In this document: positions 5,812 to 12,462 of the stretch, one piece after another
Position numbering within the stretch: position 1 is the first letter of the stretch
Layout: every line of letters starts with the position of its first letter
Assembly (NCBI GenBank): GCA_900766915.1
Contig: CAAFXE010000058.1
Span: forward strand, 1 to 13,705
Source of the DNA: Lachnospiraceae bacterium
Lineage (GTDB): Bacteria > Bacillota > Clostridia > Lachnospirales > Lachnospiraceae
DNA length: 13,705 bases
Direction of reading: 5' to 3'
Made by a program: the position numbers and the translations under genes
The notes under the pieces: model-generated
What the model saw: the letters and a program-made list of their open reading frames with translations, nothing else
Databases searched by the model: none
What the model was told of the DNA's origin: nothing

Positions 5812-7026
5812 TTACAGATAATTGGTAAGCCGTTCTCCATACAGGACAATCAGCTGATTCAATACCTGATCCCAGTTGCGATATCTCTGCGTCCACTTCT
5901 TGACTACGTTCTCACTGGCAAGGTACAGCATCTTCTCCAATGATGCATCACTGGGAAATACACTTTTGGTTTTTGTGACTTTCCGGTACTGACGGTTCAC
6001 TCCTTCTATGATATTTGTAGTATACATAATACGCCTGATATCGTTGGAGAATTGGAAAAAGGAACTGACATCTTCCCAATTATTTTCCCAGTTACTGATA
6101 GCGTAGGGATATTTCTTCCCCCATTTTTCTTTCATGTTCTCCAGTTCTGATAAGGCGGCTGTTTCATTCGGTGCGTTATATACTGCTTTGAAATCAGAGG
6201 AAAATTTTTTCAAATCATTATAGTTCACATATTTAAAAGAATTCCGCAGCATATGAATGACACATCTCTGGATTTCTGCCTGAGGATAAACTGCCTGAAT
6301 GGCTTCTTTAAATCCTGGAAGTCCGTCCACACAGAAAAATAAGACATCCTTTACCCCTCGGTTCTTCAGATCGTTCAGCATTCCAAGCCAGAACTTACTG
6401 GTTTCATTGGCTCCTACTGTGATGCTGAGTATATCTTTATAGCCTTCCACTGTAACACCAAGAACAACATAAGCGGCACGGCTTAAGATCCTGCCATCTT
6501 CCCGGACTTTGTAATGAATACAGTCCATAAAGATAAATGGATAAACTGGGTTCAGAGGACGAGACTGCCACTCTTTGACCTGAGGAAGGATCTTGTCTGT
6601 GATCTTGCTGACCATTTCAGCTGACAACTCAATTCCATAAAGGTCCTGAAGCTGGTCATGGATATCACGTGTACTCATCCCATGGGCATACAAAGAGATC
6701 ACTTTTTCTTCAATCCCTGAAATATCCCTCTGATATTTGGGGATCAGTTTCGGTTCAAACTCTCCGTTGCGGTCTCTTGGTACATCAATTTGAATTTCGC
6801 CGTATTGACTTTTTAAGTTTTTCGTGGAATGTCCATTCCTTTTATTGTCTGTCTGAAGATCGCCCTTATGATTCTTCTCGTAACCGAGGGTTGCATCCAA
6901 TTCGGCTTCTATCAGCTCCTGCAGGATATCTTTGAAGCTGTCTTTTAAAAGAGCATATACATCAGCAACGCTACTAATGTTGTTTTCAGATATAATCTGT
7001 CGAATTTGTTCCTTTGCAACTGCCAT
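5812..7026 (-). CDS. IS256-family transposase (Mutator type)
   Basis: A full-length 404-residue transposase. The DDE catalytic triad is readable: Asp168 in FIFMDCIHYKVR, Asp234 in FFCVDGLPGFKEA and Glu341 in TNIIEGVNRQYRK. The conserved C-x2-H (Cys255, His258, in QRCVIHMLRNS) and the N-terminal region with YEKNHKGDLQTDNKRNG are also typical. No frameshift or premature stop is seen, so the protein should be functional. The ATG has AAAGGAG 7 nt upstream and starts 93 bp inside the right tip. It catalyses copy-paste style movement of this element through its inverted repeats. Confidence 0.95.
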   Translation of the reverse strand: MAVAKEQIRQIISENNISSVADVYALLKDSFKDILQELIEAELDATLGYEKNHKGDLQTDNKRNGHSTKNLKSQYGEIQIDVPRDRNGEFEPKLIPKYQRDISGIEEKVISLYAHGMSTRDIHDQLQDLYGIELSAEMVSKITDKILPQVKEWQSRPLNPVYPFIFMDCIHYKVREDGRILSRAAYVVLGVTVEGYKDILSITVGANETSKFWLGMLNDLKNRGVKDVLFFCVDGLPGFKEAIQAVYPQAEIQRCVIHMLRNSFKYVNYNDLKKFSSDFKAVYNAPNETAALSELENMKEKWGKKYPYAISNWENNWEDVSSFFQFSNDIRRIMYTTNIIEGVNRQYRKVTKTKSVFPSDASLEKMLYLASENVVKKWTQRYRNWDQVLNQLIVLYGERLTNYL

Positions 7027-7119
7027 AAAAAAACTCCTTTTCGATAAGAATTGTCATATCTGAATTCTTACCAAAAAAGAGTTATTTTTTACCAAAAACA
7101 CAAAATATTTTACACTACC

Positions 7120-7127
7120 CTTAAACA
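7120..7127. repeat. 8-bp target duplication, right copy
   Basis: CTTAAACA, identical to 5475-5482, directly abuts the right tip of the IS256 element. Confidence 0.8.
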
Positions 7128-7170
7128 TTTTTGGGAAAACCATTGATTTTAGGAATCACGGGTATACGAA

Positions 7171-7208
7171 GAAAGAAGCCTATATGCATCTGCATACGGG
7201 CTTCTTTC
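7171..7208. terminator. Terminator of the BlaI unit
   Basis: GAAAGAAGCC (7171-7180) and GGCTTCTTTC (7199-7208) pair perfectly, with an inner TATGCA/TGCATA hairpin in the loop. On the plus strand GTACTTTTTAAG follows. It is about 50 bp past the end of the BlaR1-like remnant and probably ends leftward transcription of the BlaI unit. It overlaps a spurious open frame (7149-7373). Confidence 0.75.
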
Positions 7209-7258
7209 GTACTTTTTAAGCACCTTGAAGTACCATTTACTCTTCAAACTTTCTTTCA

Positions 7259-7423
7259 TTATTGAACAAAGATCTTCGCAATTTCTTCGTAATGATAAAC
7301 TACCAGCGGTGTATCTATTCTTTGCGTATCCGTTGTTTGGAGGATACCTATCACTGCCAGAATCAGCCAACATGCTGTAATGCTCATATTTAAAAGCTTT
7401 AAGAAAATATCTCCCCTACTCAC
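7259..7423 (-). pseudogene. BlaR1-like (M56) sensor gene remnant
   Basis: A GTG at 7423 overlaps the stop of the BlaI gene by 4 nt (GTGA), the translational coupling usual for BlaI/BlaR1 pairs. The 54-residue frame begins with GDIFLKLLNMSITACWLILAV, which closely resembles the first membrane helix of M56/BlaR1 sensor-proteases. After LILAVI it departs into an unrelated run (GILQTTDTQRIDTPLVVYHY) and stops at 7259. A normal BlaR1 has several hundred residues, with further membrane segments and an HEXXH metalloprotease site; all of that is missing. I infer an internal deletion that joined the first helix to a piece of other or downstream sequence. The downstream terminator is retained. Confidence 0.65.
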
Positions 7424-7779
7424 TTTTCCTCCGCCAGGTCAATCATTTTACGGATTTCTTCCGCTTCCTGCGGTGTCAATTTCTTATTTTGTGTGAAAGC
7501 TGCAATGAATGCCGGAAGTGAACCCGCAAAACTATCTTCTACATACTGTCTGCTTTGTTTTGCATAGAACTCATCCCTGGATATGACGGAAGTTACCAGA
7601 CCATTTTCATTTTGAAACAGTCCCTTGTCGATCAGCCTTCTTAATACGTTATGTGCTGTCGTACGTTTCCAGTTGAATTCCACTGCAGTCATTTTAACCA
7701 GCTCTGATGATGTTACCGGTTCATGCTCCCATATCATATCTGCATATCTTGCCTCAATGACTCCTAATTGTAAAAGCAT
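7420..7779 (-). CDS. blaI: BlaI/MecI/CopY-family transcriptional repressor
   Basis: A 119-residue winged-helix repressor. Its N-terminus (LGVIEARYADMIWEHEPVTS), the recognition region (FNWKRTTAHNVLRRLIDKGL) and the ENGLVTSVISRDEFYAKQSR wing are standard for the family, and the C-terminal half is the helical dimerisation part. In the classical system the repressor is inactivated by a BlaR1-type protease that senses beta-lactams; here only the first helix of such a gene remains, so induction by that route should be lost unless another protease acts. The ATG directly follows the TAA of the DUF2007-like remnant and has no clear ribosome binding site, which suggests translation by coupling to upstream sequence, now perhaps weakened. 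There is no terminator between the LytTR regulator and this gene. Confidence 0.85.
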   Translation of the reverse strand: MLLQLGVIEARYADMIWEHEPVTSSELVKMTAVEFNWKRTTAHNVLRRLIDKGLFQNENGLVTSVISRDEFYAKQSRQYVEDSFAGSLPAFIAAFTQNKKLTPQEAEEIRKMIDLAEEK

Positions 7780-7920
7780 TTAACGAATTAAATATTTTGC
7801 TCTATCATAATCCTTCTTATGAACATAAATTTTGTACTCATAAGAATGTTCCGGACTGATTCCAAAACTACCTGCATGCGCTCTGCCACTTGCAAAACCA
7901 GCACTTTGGAGATTGCAACT
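7780..7920 (-). pseudogene. DUF2007-like gene remnant (C-terminal 46 residues)
   Basis: Upstream of the BlaI gene a frame without any ATG, GTG or TTG start reads SAGFASGRAHAGSFGISPEH and then SYEYKIYVHKKDYDRAKYLI, ending in TAA immediately before the BlaI start. The tail, an aromatic-rich strand followed by KKDYDRAKYLI, resembles the end of DUF2007 (putative signal-transducing) proteins. Just upstream, a different frame reads RNEVAISKVL, which would suit the earlier part of such a protein, so a frameshift or small deletion probably broke it. The family call is from pattern memory. The fragment lies 36 nt after the LytTR gene. Confidence 0.5.
7814..7846. promoter_or_regulatory. 9-bp inverted repeat upstream of the BlaI gene
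   Basis: TTCTTATGA (7814-7822) and TCATAAGAA (7838-7846) are perfect arms 15 bp apart, about 35 bp upstream of the BlaI start. They lie inside the DUF2007-like remnant's coding tail, so they may be chance. A repressor site is possible; the classic TACA/TGTA BlaI core is not clearly present. Confidence 0.25.
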
Positions 7921-7956
7921 TCATTTCGATAGTATTATGGTATATCTTGCCAATAT

Positions 7957-8700
7957 CTACCTAAAGATTTTCTTTAATTCCTCATAGTTTTGAAGTGTCA
8001 TCAACGCAGTTTCCGTGGTTTGCTTAAACTTCACAACATAGGTCCAACGTCCGTAAGGCTCGATCTTGGAAATCTGGGATACATTGATAATATAGGATTT
8101 ATGACATCTCATAAACTCTCCAGAACCCAGCTTTTCTTCCAGCGCTCCCAAAGATACGGAAGTCTTATATACTTCCCCCTCTGTAATAATCTTTGTGGAA
8201 CTGTCACTTCTTTCAATAAAAATAATATCTTTTTTATCTATGAAAATGACCTGATCCTTACCCTTGATCATCAGTTTGTTTCCGGACATTCCGCCCAAAA
8301 TGACAGTAGCCTTTTCATTTTGGGCGGAATTTTCTTCCTCTGCTTTTTGCCTGATACGGGATAAAGTTTTTATGACTCTTTCTACATTGAAAGGCTTTAC
8401 CAGATAGTCAAATGCATAGATTTCAAATGCATTCGCCATATATTCGCTGTGTGCCGTAGCAAAAATCACCTTTAGTTTAGGATTCAGTTTGGTCATCACC
8501 TTTGCACATTCCAGTCCGCTTTCACCGTTTAAGTCGATATCCATAAATACCACTTCCGGTTTGTACTTCATAAAATCGGAAATTGCAGAGGCAAAGTCGC
8601 CGCTTTCATATGCAACAGTAAATCCTTCCTGTTTTTCCACGATCATGCGAAGCAGCTTTCGAATCCCCGGTTCATCCTCAACAATACATACCCTGATCAT
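7957..8700 (-). CDS. LytTR-family response regulator
   Basis: A 247-residue response regulator. The receiver domain (about 1-120) has the acidic pair Asp9/Glu10, phosphoacceptor Asp54 (VVFMDIDLNG), Thr82 (IFATAHSEY) and Lys102-Pro103 (DYLVKPF). A linker follows, then a LytTR DNA-binding domain (about 135-245) with KDIIFIERSDSSTKI, SLGALEEKLGSGEFMRCHKS and YIINVSQISKIEPYGR. All key residues are present. It is the last gene of the kinase-NfeD-FloA-regulator operon, starting 9 nt after the FloA stop with GAAGG close to the ATG. Its partner is almost certainly the kinase at 10161-10892. Target genes are unknown; the operon itself is an obvious candidate. Confidence 0.9.
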   Translation of the reverse strand: MIRVCIVEDEPGIRKLLRMIVEKQEGFTVAYESGDFASAISDFMKYKPEVVFMDIDLNGESGLECAKVMTKLNPKLKVIFATAHSEYMANAFEIYAFDYLVKPFNVERVIKTLSRIRQKAEEENSAQNEKATVILGGMSGNKLMIKGKDQVIFIDKKDIIFIERSDSSTKIITEGEVYKTSVSLGALEEKLGSGEFMRCHKSYIINVSQISKIEPYGRWTYVVKFKQTTETALMTLQNYEELKKIFR

Positions 8701-8709
8701 TACCTTCGT

Positions 8710-9666
8710 CTATTTCTTTTCCTTCGTATAATTTGTGATTCCTTCACCGATCTCTTTTTTCATCTGTGTATCAGCCTGCAGATTTTTGAGATTATAGTAG
8801 TCCATGACTCCAATGTTTCCACTGCGAAGAGCTTCTGCCATTGCTTTAGGAATTTCTGCTTCTGCTTCCACAACGGCTGCTCTCATTTCCTGTTCTAAGG
8901 CAACCGCCATTGCACGACGTTCTTCTGCTCTTGCCTGTGCAATCTTGTTATCAGCTTCTGCCTGTAAGCTCTGTAAATTGGCACCGATGTTTCTTCCGAT
9001 ATCAATGTCCGCAATATCAATAGAAATAATTTCATAGGCAGTACCGGAATCTAATCCTTTTGCCAGTACCAGCTTGGAAATTTCATCGGGATTTTCCAAT
9101 ACTTCGCTATGAGCTTTAGAGGAACCTACTGTTGTTACAATACCTTCACCGACTCTGGCAAGTACTGTGGATTCTCCCGCACCACCAATCAGTCTTTCGA
9201 TATTGGTGCGTACCGTAACTCTTGCTTTTACAAGAAGTTCAATACCGTCCTTTGCCACTGCTGAAATCAGATCTGTTTCAATAACCTTTGGGGTAACACT
9301 CATTTTTACAGCCTCAAAAACATCACGTCCTGCAAGGTCAATGGCGGATGCCTGTTCGAAGGTGAGGTTGATTTGAGCCCGCTCTGCCGCAATCAATGCA
9401 TTTACCACGCTGTTCACATCGCCTCCTGCAAGGTAATGTGCTTCCAGCTGATTTAACTTTGTAGTTAATCCGGCTTTCGTTGCCTTGATCATGGGCAGTA
9501 CAATTCTTGCCGGTGCAACACGGCGAAGACGCATACCGATCAGATCAAAAATTCCGACCTTCACTCCGGATGCCAGTGCAGAAATCCATAATCCCACCGG
9601 GACAAATGAAAAAAATAAAACAACAAGTAATAAAATAATTCCTAAAATGATGATTTTTCCTATCAT
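8710..9666 (-). CDS. floA: Flotillin-like membrane scaffold protein
   Basis: A 318-residue SPFH protein close to Bacillus FloA (YqfA). One N-terminal membrane hairpin (about residues 4-35) is followed by the SPFH/band-7 domain (GMRLRRVAPARIVLPMIKAT to about residue 225) and an Ala/Glu-rich coiled coil (EADNKIAQARAEERRAMAVA and the following repeats) used for oligomerisation, then a short tail. Length and motifs fit a complete protein. FloA organises membrane microdomains and affects membrane fluidity and the oligomerisation of membrane signalling proteins. It sits 15 nt downstream of NfeD, the usual partner, but here the pair lies between a kinase and its regulator. AGAGAGGG precedes the ATG. 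Confidence 0.95.
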   Translation of the reverse strand: MIGKIIILGIILLLVVLFFSFVPVGLWISALASGVKVGIFDLIGMRLRRVAPARIVLPMIKATKAGLTTKLNQLEAHYLAGGDVNSVVNALIAAERAQINLTFEQASAIDLAGRDVFEAVKMSVTPKVIETDLISAVAKDGIELLVKARVTVRTNIERLIGGAGESTVLARVGEGIVTTVGSSKAHSEVLENPDEISKLVLAKGLDSGTAYEIISIDIADIDIGRNIGANLQSLQAEADNKIAQARAEERRAMAVALEQEMRAAVVEAEAEIPKAMAEALRSGNIGVMDYYNLKNLQADTQMKKEIGEGITNYTKEKK

Positions 9667-9681
9667 AACTGACCCTCTCTT

Positions 9682-10155
9682 TTATCGTTCTCTTATCATT
9701 ATCATATTCTCATGAATACGACTGATTCGTACCTTTGATCCTTTTTCTATGTAGCTTCCTTCCGCACGCACATCAAATTCTATGCCTTCAATATTGCATT
9801 TTCCTGCTGGCTTTAAATCTGTAGAAGCAATGCCTTCCTTTCCCACCAGATATTCCAGATCGGCTGCATTTAAGTACTCCTGTGTGGATTTTAAATCCCC
9901 CTCTAATATAAAAGGAGGCTTAACTCTCTTTAGAATCAACAACATCAGCGTGATCATCACTGCCAGAATCACAACTACGATCATGGTAATGGTCAGCCCC
10001 TGCTCTATATTTTTCGCAGTCAGCAAAATACCACCGATCAGACATATGATACCACTGATTCCCGGAAGCCCAAAGCCCGGAACAACCATTTCCACTCCTA
10101 TGAGAATAAATCCTGCTACCAACAAAAGCAGTCCCCATATTACGATTGTATCCAC
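9682..10155 (-). CDS. NfeD-family membrane protein
   Basis: A 157-residue short-form NfeD, without the ClpP-like protease domain of the long form. Hydrophobic segments (about residues 5-22, 28-45 and 52-74; the first carries VEMVVPGFGLPGISG, a family signature) lead to a C-terminal OB-fold domain (about 95-157) beginning LEYLVGKEGIASTDLKPAG. NfeD proteins partner with SPFH/flotillin proteins, which fits FloA directly downstream. The start is a GTG at 10155 with AGAAGGTGA upstream, 5 nt after the kinase stop, so the two are translationally close. Confidence 0.9.
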   Translation of the reverse strand: MDTIVIWGLLLLVAGFILIGVEMVVPGFGLPGISGIICLIGGILLTAKNIEQGLTITMIVVVILAVMITLMLLILKRVKPPFILEGDLKSTQEYLNAADLEYLVGKEGIASTDLKPAGKCNIEGIEFDVRAEGSYIEKGSKVRISRIHENMIMIRER

Positions 10156-10160
10156 TCACG

Positions 10161-10892
10161 TCACCTTCTTTCATTTTTCGGAAAGGAAAATGTAAATGCT
10201 GTTTCATTCTCCTCTGACAACAGTTTGATTTCTCCCTGATACGCTTTCAAGACATTGGAGACAATGTAAAGCCCCATTCCGTGACCTTCCCCATCCTTCG
10301 TGGTAAATCCCTGCCGAAAAATGGATTCCTTTAACCCTTTAGGAATCATGGGACCATTATTGGATATGCGAAACCAATAGCTTTTAGCATCCTCCGTAAT
10401 ATCCAGCTCGATTTTCCTCTCCCCTTCTTTTTTGGCAAGTGCAGTAATCGCATTGTCAAAAAGATTGGAAAGTACTTTACAAAGCTCCCAATCCTCCACT
10501 TGAAGCTCCTGTAGATTTGATTTTACTTCCATGTAAACATCGATTCCCTTGCTTTCTGCCTCATCCATCTTTGCCTTTAGCAATGCATTGATGGCTGGCT
10601 TGGAGGTTTTCAGAGCTTTTCCGGTCTTTTGCATATCTTTATACACCGGCTGGAGATAATTCTTAAGTTCTTCATACTCTTCCATCTCCATCAGGCCGTA
10701 AACCACTTGAAGGTGATTGAGATAGTCATGCCGCTGCGCCCTAAGCTCACTGTTTAATTTTTCAAGATTTTCGTAGCTTTCCCGCAAAGATATGTAATGC
10801 TGTTTCATCTTCCACACATAACCGAGAAGAAAAATGATGCAAATACCAAGCACCGCAACTGCAAGAAACCCGAACACCAAACTGATTGTCAT
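10161..10892 (-). CDS. Sensor histidine kinase, Spo0B/GHKL type
   Basis: A compact 243-residue kinase. It has one N-terminal membrane helix (about 3-25), a coiled linker, the dimerisation helix with the phospho-site motif RHDYLNHLQVV (His55), and a GHKL ATPase domain with the N box LFDNAIT (Asn147), the G1-type SNNGPMIP and the GEGHGMGLYIV glycine box. There is no extracytoplasmic sensor domain, so the signal is likely detected in the membrane or through a partner protein. The kinase is the first gene of the operon with NfeD, FloA and the LytTR regulator, which makes the flotillin pair the prime candidate partner. AAAGGAAG precedes the ATG, and a strong promoter lies about 65 bp upstream. Confidence 0.9.
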   Translation of the reverse strand: MTISLVFGFLAVAVLGICIIFLLGYVWKMKQHYISLRESYENLEKLNSELRAQRHDYLNHLQVVYGLMEMEEYEELKNYLQPVYKDMQKTGKALKTSKPAINALLKAKMDEAESKGIDVYMEVKSNLQELQVEDWELCKVLSNLFDNAITALAKKEGERKIELDITEDAKSYWFRISNNGPMIPKGLKESIFRQGFTTKDGEGHGMGLYIVSNVLKAYQGEIKLLSEENETAFTFSFPKNERR

Positions 10893-10957
10893 ATATCTTC
10901 CTTTCTTTAAGAGTATCTTATCAGAAAATCAGAAAGAAAGGGATAAATAATTTCTGA

Positions 10958-10986
10958 ATTATACATTTTTGCTGCTGAAATGTCAG
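10958..10986 (-). promoter_or_regulatory. Sigma-70 type promoter of the kinase-FloA operon
   Basis: On the minus strand, -35 CTGACA (10986-10981, five of six consensus bases), a 17-nt spacer and -10 TATAAT (10963-10958, perfect). The predicted start lies about 60 nt before the kinase ATG. Two direct TCAGAAA copies (10921-10927 and 10929-10935) and a facing TTTCTGA (10951-10957) lie in the leader and could be regulator sites. Confidence 0.8.
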
Positions 10987-11005
10987 AATGGCGGCTGCCA
11001 CACGA

Positions 11006-11221
11006 TTACTTATGCATAGCAAACAGGGAAATCACCCCAATGACCACAAGAAGTGGAATTGCCAACCAGAAAAGTCCTGCAAGAACCATTCCGATAAGTA
11101 TCACGGGAAGAAAGACTAAATTAATCACTATCTTGGACACTCCCCATGCCATTTTGACCGCAAATGCTACGATGTTACCAAACACCACGATCATCAGTAT
11201 ACTAAAAATAAATGTCAACAT
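11006..11221 (-). CDS. Small two-helix membrane protein
   Basis: A 71-residue protein consisting of two hydrophobic segments (about 3-28 and 32-66), the second perhaps a bent pair, separated by the short polar turn KMAWGVSK. No domain is recognised. TAGGAGGAAATAGCT before the ATG is a very good ribosome binding site, and a TATAAT sits about 60 bp upstream (11278-11283), so the gene is probably real. It is in the same orientation as, and directly upstream of, the kinase operon, though that operon has its own promoter beginning just after this gene. A role in the envelope or in the signalling system is possible but unproven. Confidence 0.65.
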   Translation of the reverse strand: MLTFIFSILMIVVFGNIVAFAVKMAWGVSKIVINLVFLPVILIGMVLAGLFWLAIPLLVVIGVISLFAMHK

Positions 11222-11385
11222 AGCTCTATTTCCTCCTAAGTCTGTATCATATTTTTCTTTTGAGTTATGATGGGTTCATTATACTGCTCCCTCTCTGAGA
11301 ATAACACCACCGTTTTAGGGAAATAAATTACCTTAATTCTCAAAAATAGCAAGCACCGCATATAATGCTGCTGTCATAAAACTTT

Positions 11386-11868
11386 TCAAGATTTTTTGCG
11401 CACTATCAATCCATTACGTATCAATGAAATCGAATTGCCTATTAAGAAACCGTTAAGCGGAAGGACTCCAATTGTAATCACCTGTGGAACCCCATAAAGA
11501 TTATTTTTCGAAAAAATGTAGGATGCAGTAATGCTGCAAACAGTCAGTATTATGAAAACTAGCAATGAAAAAATAGCTCTCTTTACTATATCATTAGCTG
11601 TGGAATAAATCTCTTCCATAGACAATTCAGTAATTGCTTCTGCAACCTCTCTTGGCGAAGAATCCTCTATTCCCAGTAATTCAATAATCGTACAGTCCAA
11701 TGCCTGTGAAATTGCTTCCAATCGGGAAATATCAGGATAATTCATTCCATTTTCCCATCTGCTAATAGCTTTATCTGATACAAAAACTTTCTTAGCAAGC
11801 TCTGCCTGAGTCATGTTCCTTGCTTTTCTAAAATCACGTATCTTCATTCCGGTATAAATTGCATCCAT
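11386..11868 (-). CDS. XRE regulator with C-terminal membrane segments
   Basis: A 160-residue protein. Residues 8-65 are a standard XRE helix-turn-helix (GMKIRDFRKARNMTQAELAK, SDKAISRWENGMNYPDISRL). After a short acidic linker come two hydrophobic helices (about 96-118 and 129-148), so the regulator should be tethered to the membrane. Such membrane-bound XRE proteins are common in Firmicutes and generally thought to respond to envelope state. GAGGAGGT precedes the ATG. The promoter has palindromes in its spacer and just upstream of the -35, consistent with autoregulation. Confidence 0.85.
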   Translation of the reverse strand: MDAIYTGMKIRDFRKARNMTQAELAKKVFVSDKAISRWENGMNYPDISRLEAISQALDCTIIELLGIEDSSPREVAEAITELSMEEIYSTANDIVKRAIFSLLVFIILTVCSITASYIFSKNNLYGVPQVITIGVLPLNGFLIGNSISLIRNGLIVRKKS

Positions 11869-11892
11869 TCTAGGTACCTCCTCTTGATATGA

Positions 11893-11921
11893 ATTATATA
11901 CCAGATATAATTATACGTCAC
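11893..11921 (-). promoter_or_regulatory. Promoter of the membrane-bound XRE gene
   Basis: On the minus strand, -35 GTGACG (11921-11916), a 17-nt spacer and -10 TATAAT (11898-11893), 25 bp before the ATG. The spacer contains the perfect 10-bp palindrome TATAATTATA (11906-11915), a natural place for an autorepressor. Confidence 0.6.
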
Positions 11922-11929
11922 TCTAGTAA

Positions 11930-11957
11930 ATATAGATTTTGAATTCAAAAACTATAT
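11930..11957. promoter_or_regulatory. 28-bp near-perfect palindrome upstream of the XRE promoter
   Basis: A perfect 14-bp core, TTTTGAATTCAAAA (11937-11950), is flanked by ATATAG and CTATAT arms; only the A/A pair at 11936/11951 breaks the symmetry. It ends 9 bp from the -35. Its AT-rich stem and lack of a T-tract make a terminator for the upstream zinc-ribbon gene unlikely. An operator is the best reading. Confidence 0.55.
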
Positions 11958-12031
11958 AGACAAATAATCTATGCCACTTGTTACAAATACTTCTTCTTTC
12001 TTATTGAACATACAGCCACTGAATCTTTCAT

Positions 12032-12330
12032 CTAGTCCGGTAAATTTTTCCCACATTTTGGACAGAAATCGAATTTTGATTCTACCTTGGTACCACAATA
12101 CGGACAATACTCCACACATGTTCCAGGCTTAGAATCAGTTTCTATGTTCTTTGAATGAGCTCTCCCATATTTCTGATTTAATGGATCAGTTTCTTCATCT
12201 TCTTCTACAATATCAATAATCGAATAACGATCTTCGCTGCCATAATACACCAAAAGACTCCAAAAGCTGCTGCAATGGAACCCACCATACTCATTTTTGA
12301 TGGTCCTCTTCCCAGCTTAACGCTTTTCAT
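12032..12330 (-). pseudogene. Zinc-ribbon membrane protein gene broken by deletion/frameshift
   Basis: Two frames overlap. The first starts at an ATG (12330) with AGGGGGA upstream and reads MKSVKLGRGPSKMSMVGSIA followed by AAFGVFWCIMAA, a membrane-anchor type start, then turns into unlikely sequence and stops at 12205. The second (12253 down to 12032) reads VYYGSEDRYSIIDIVEEDEE, then DPLNQKYGR and a zinc ribbon with four cysteines (CPYCGTKVESKFDFCPKCGK). I recall a Lachnospiraceae protein type in which these two parts are joined through a longer membrane region. Here the rest of that region appears deleted at about 12245-12255, with a frame change. The zinc-ribbon part has no good ribosome binding site of its own. 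Confidence 0.6.
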
Positions 12331-12462
12331 GATAAATTTCCCCCTAAATTCTGGTAATTTTTTCTGTCTTTTCAAATTTTCTATAAGAAACAGCTATAAT
12401 GACAGATAGGTCAAACCTGTCTTTCGGATTCATTCTATCCGCCATACATATACAAAGTGAGC

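Larger units (their letters stand above)
5483..7119 (-). mobile_element. Complete IS256-family insertion sequence (1637 bp)
   Basis: The tips are 28-bp imperfect inverted repeats: 5483-5510 (GAGGCTGTAAAAATTCTTGT...) and 7119-7092 read on the minus strand (GGTAGTGTAAAATATTTTGT...). Aligned without gaps they agree at 20 of 28 positions, including the shared TGTAAAA and the final TTTGG. An 8-bp duplication, CTTAAACA, flanks the element exactly (5475-5482 and 7120-7127). Inside are the transposase gene, a terminator just past its stop, and about 280 bp of non-coding DNA with a branched palindrome. The length is somewhat more than the usual 1.3-1.5 kb for the family because of this tail. Intact ends, an intact gene and a perfect duplication suggest a fairly recent, possibly active, insertion. 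Confidence 0.9.

Noticed and set aside
5630..5896. 88-residue minus-strand frame at the end of the IS256 transposase
   Set aside because: It starts inside the transposase in another frame and crosses the terminator and the branched palindrome.
7149..7373. 74-residue open frame on the minus strand downstream of blaI
   Set aside because: Its last third is encoded by the terminator hairpin at 7171-7208, it has no ribosome binding site, and the BlaR1-like frame explains the region better.
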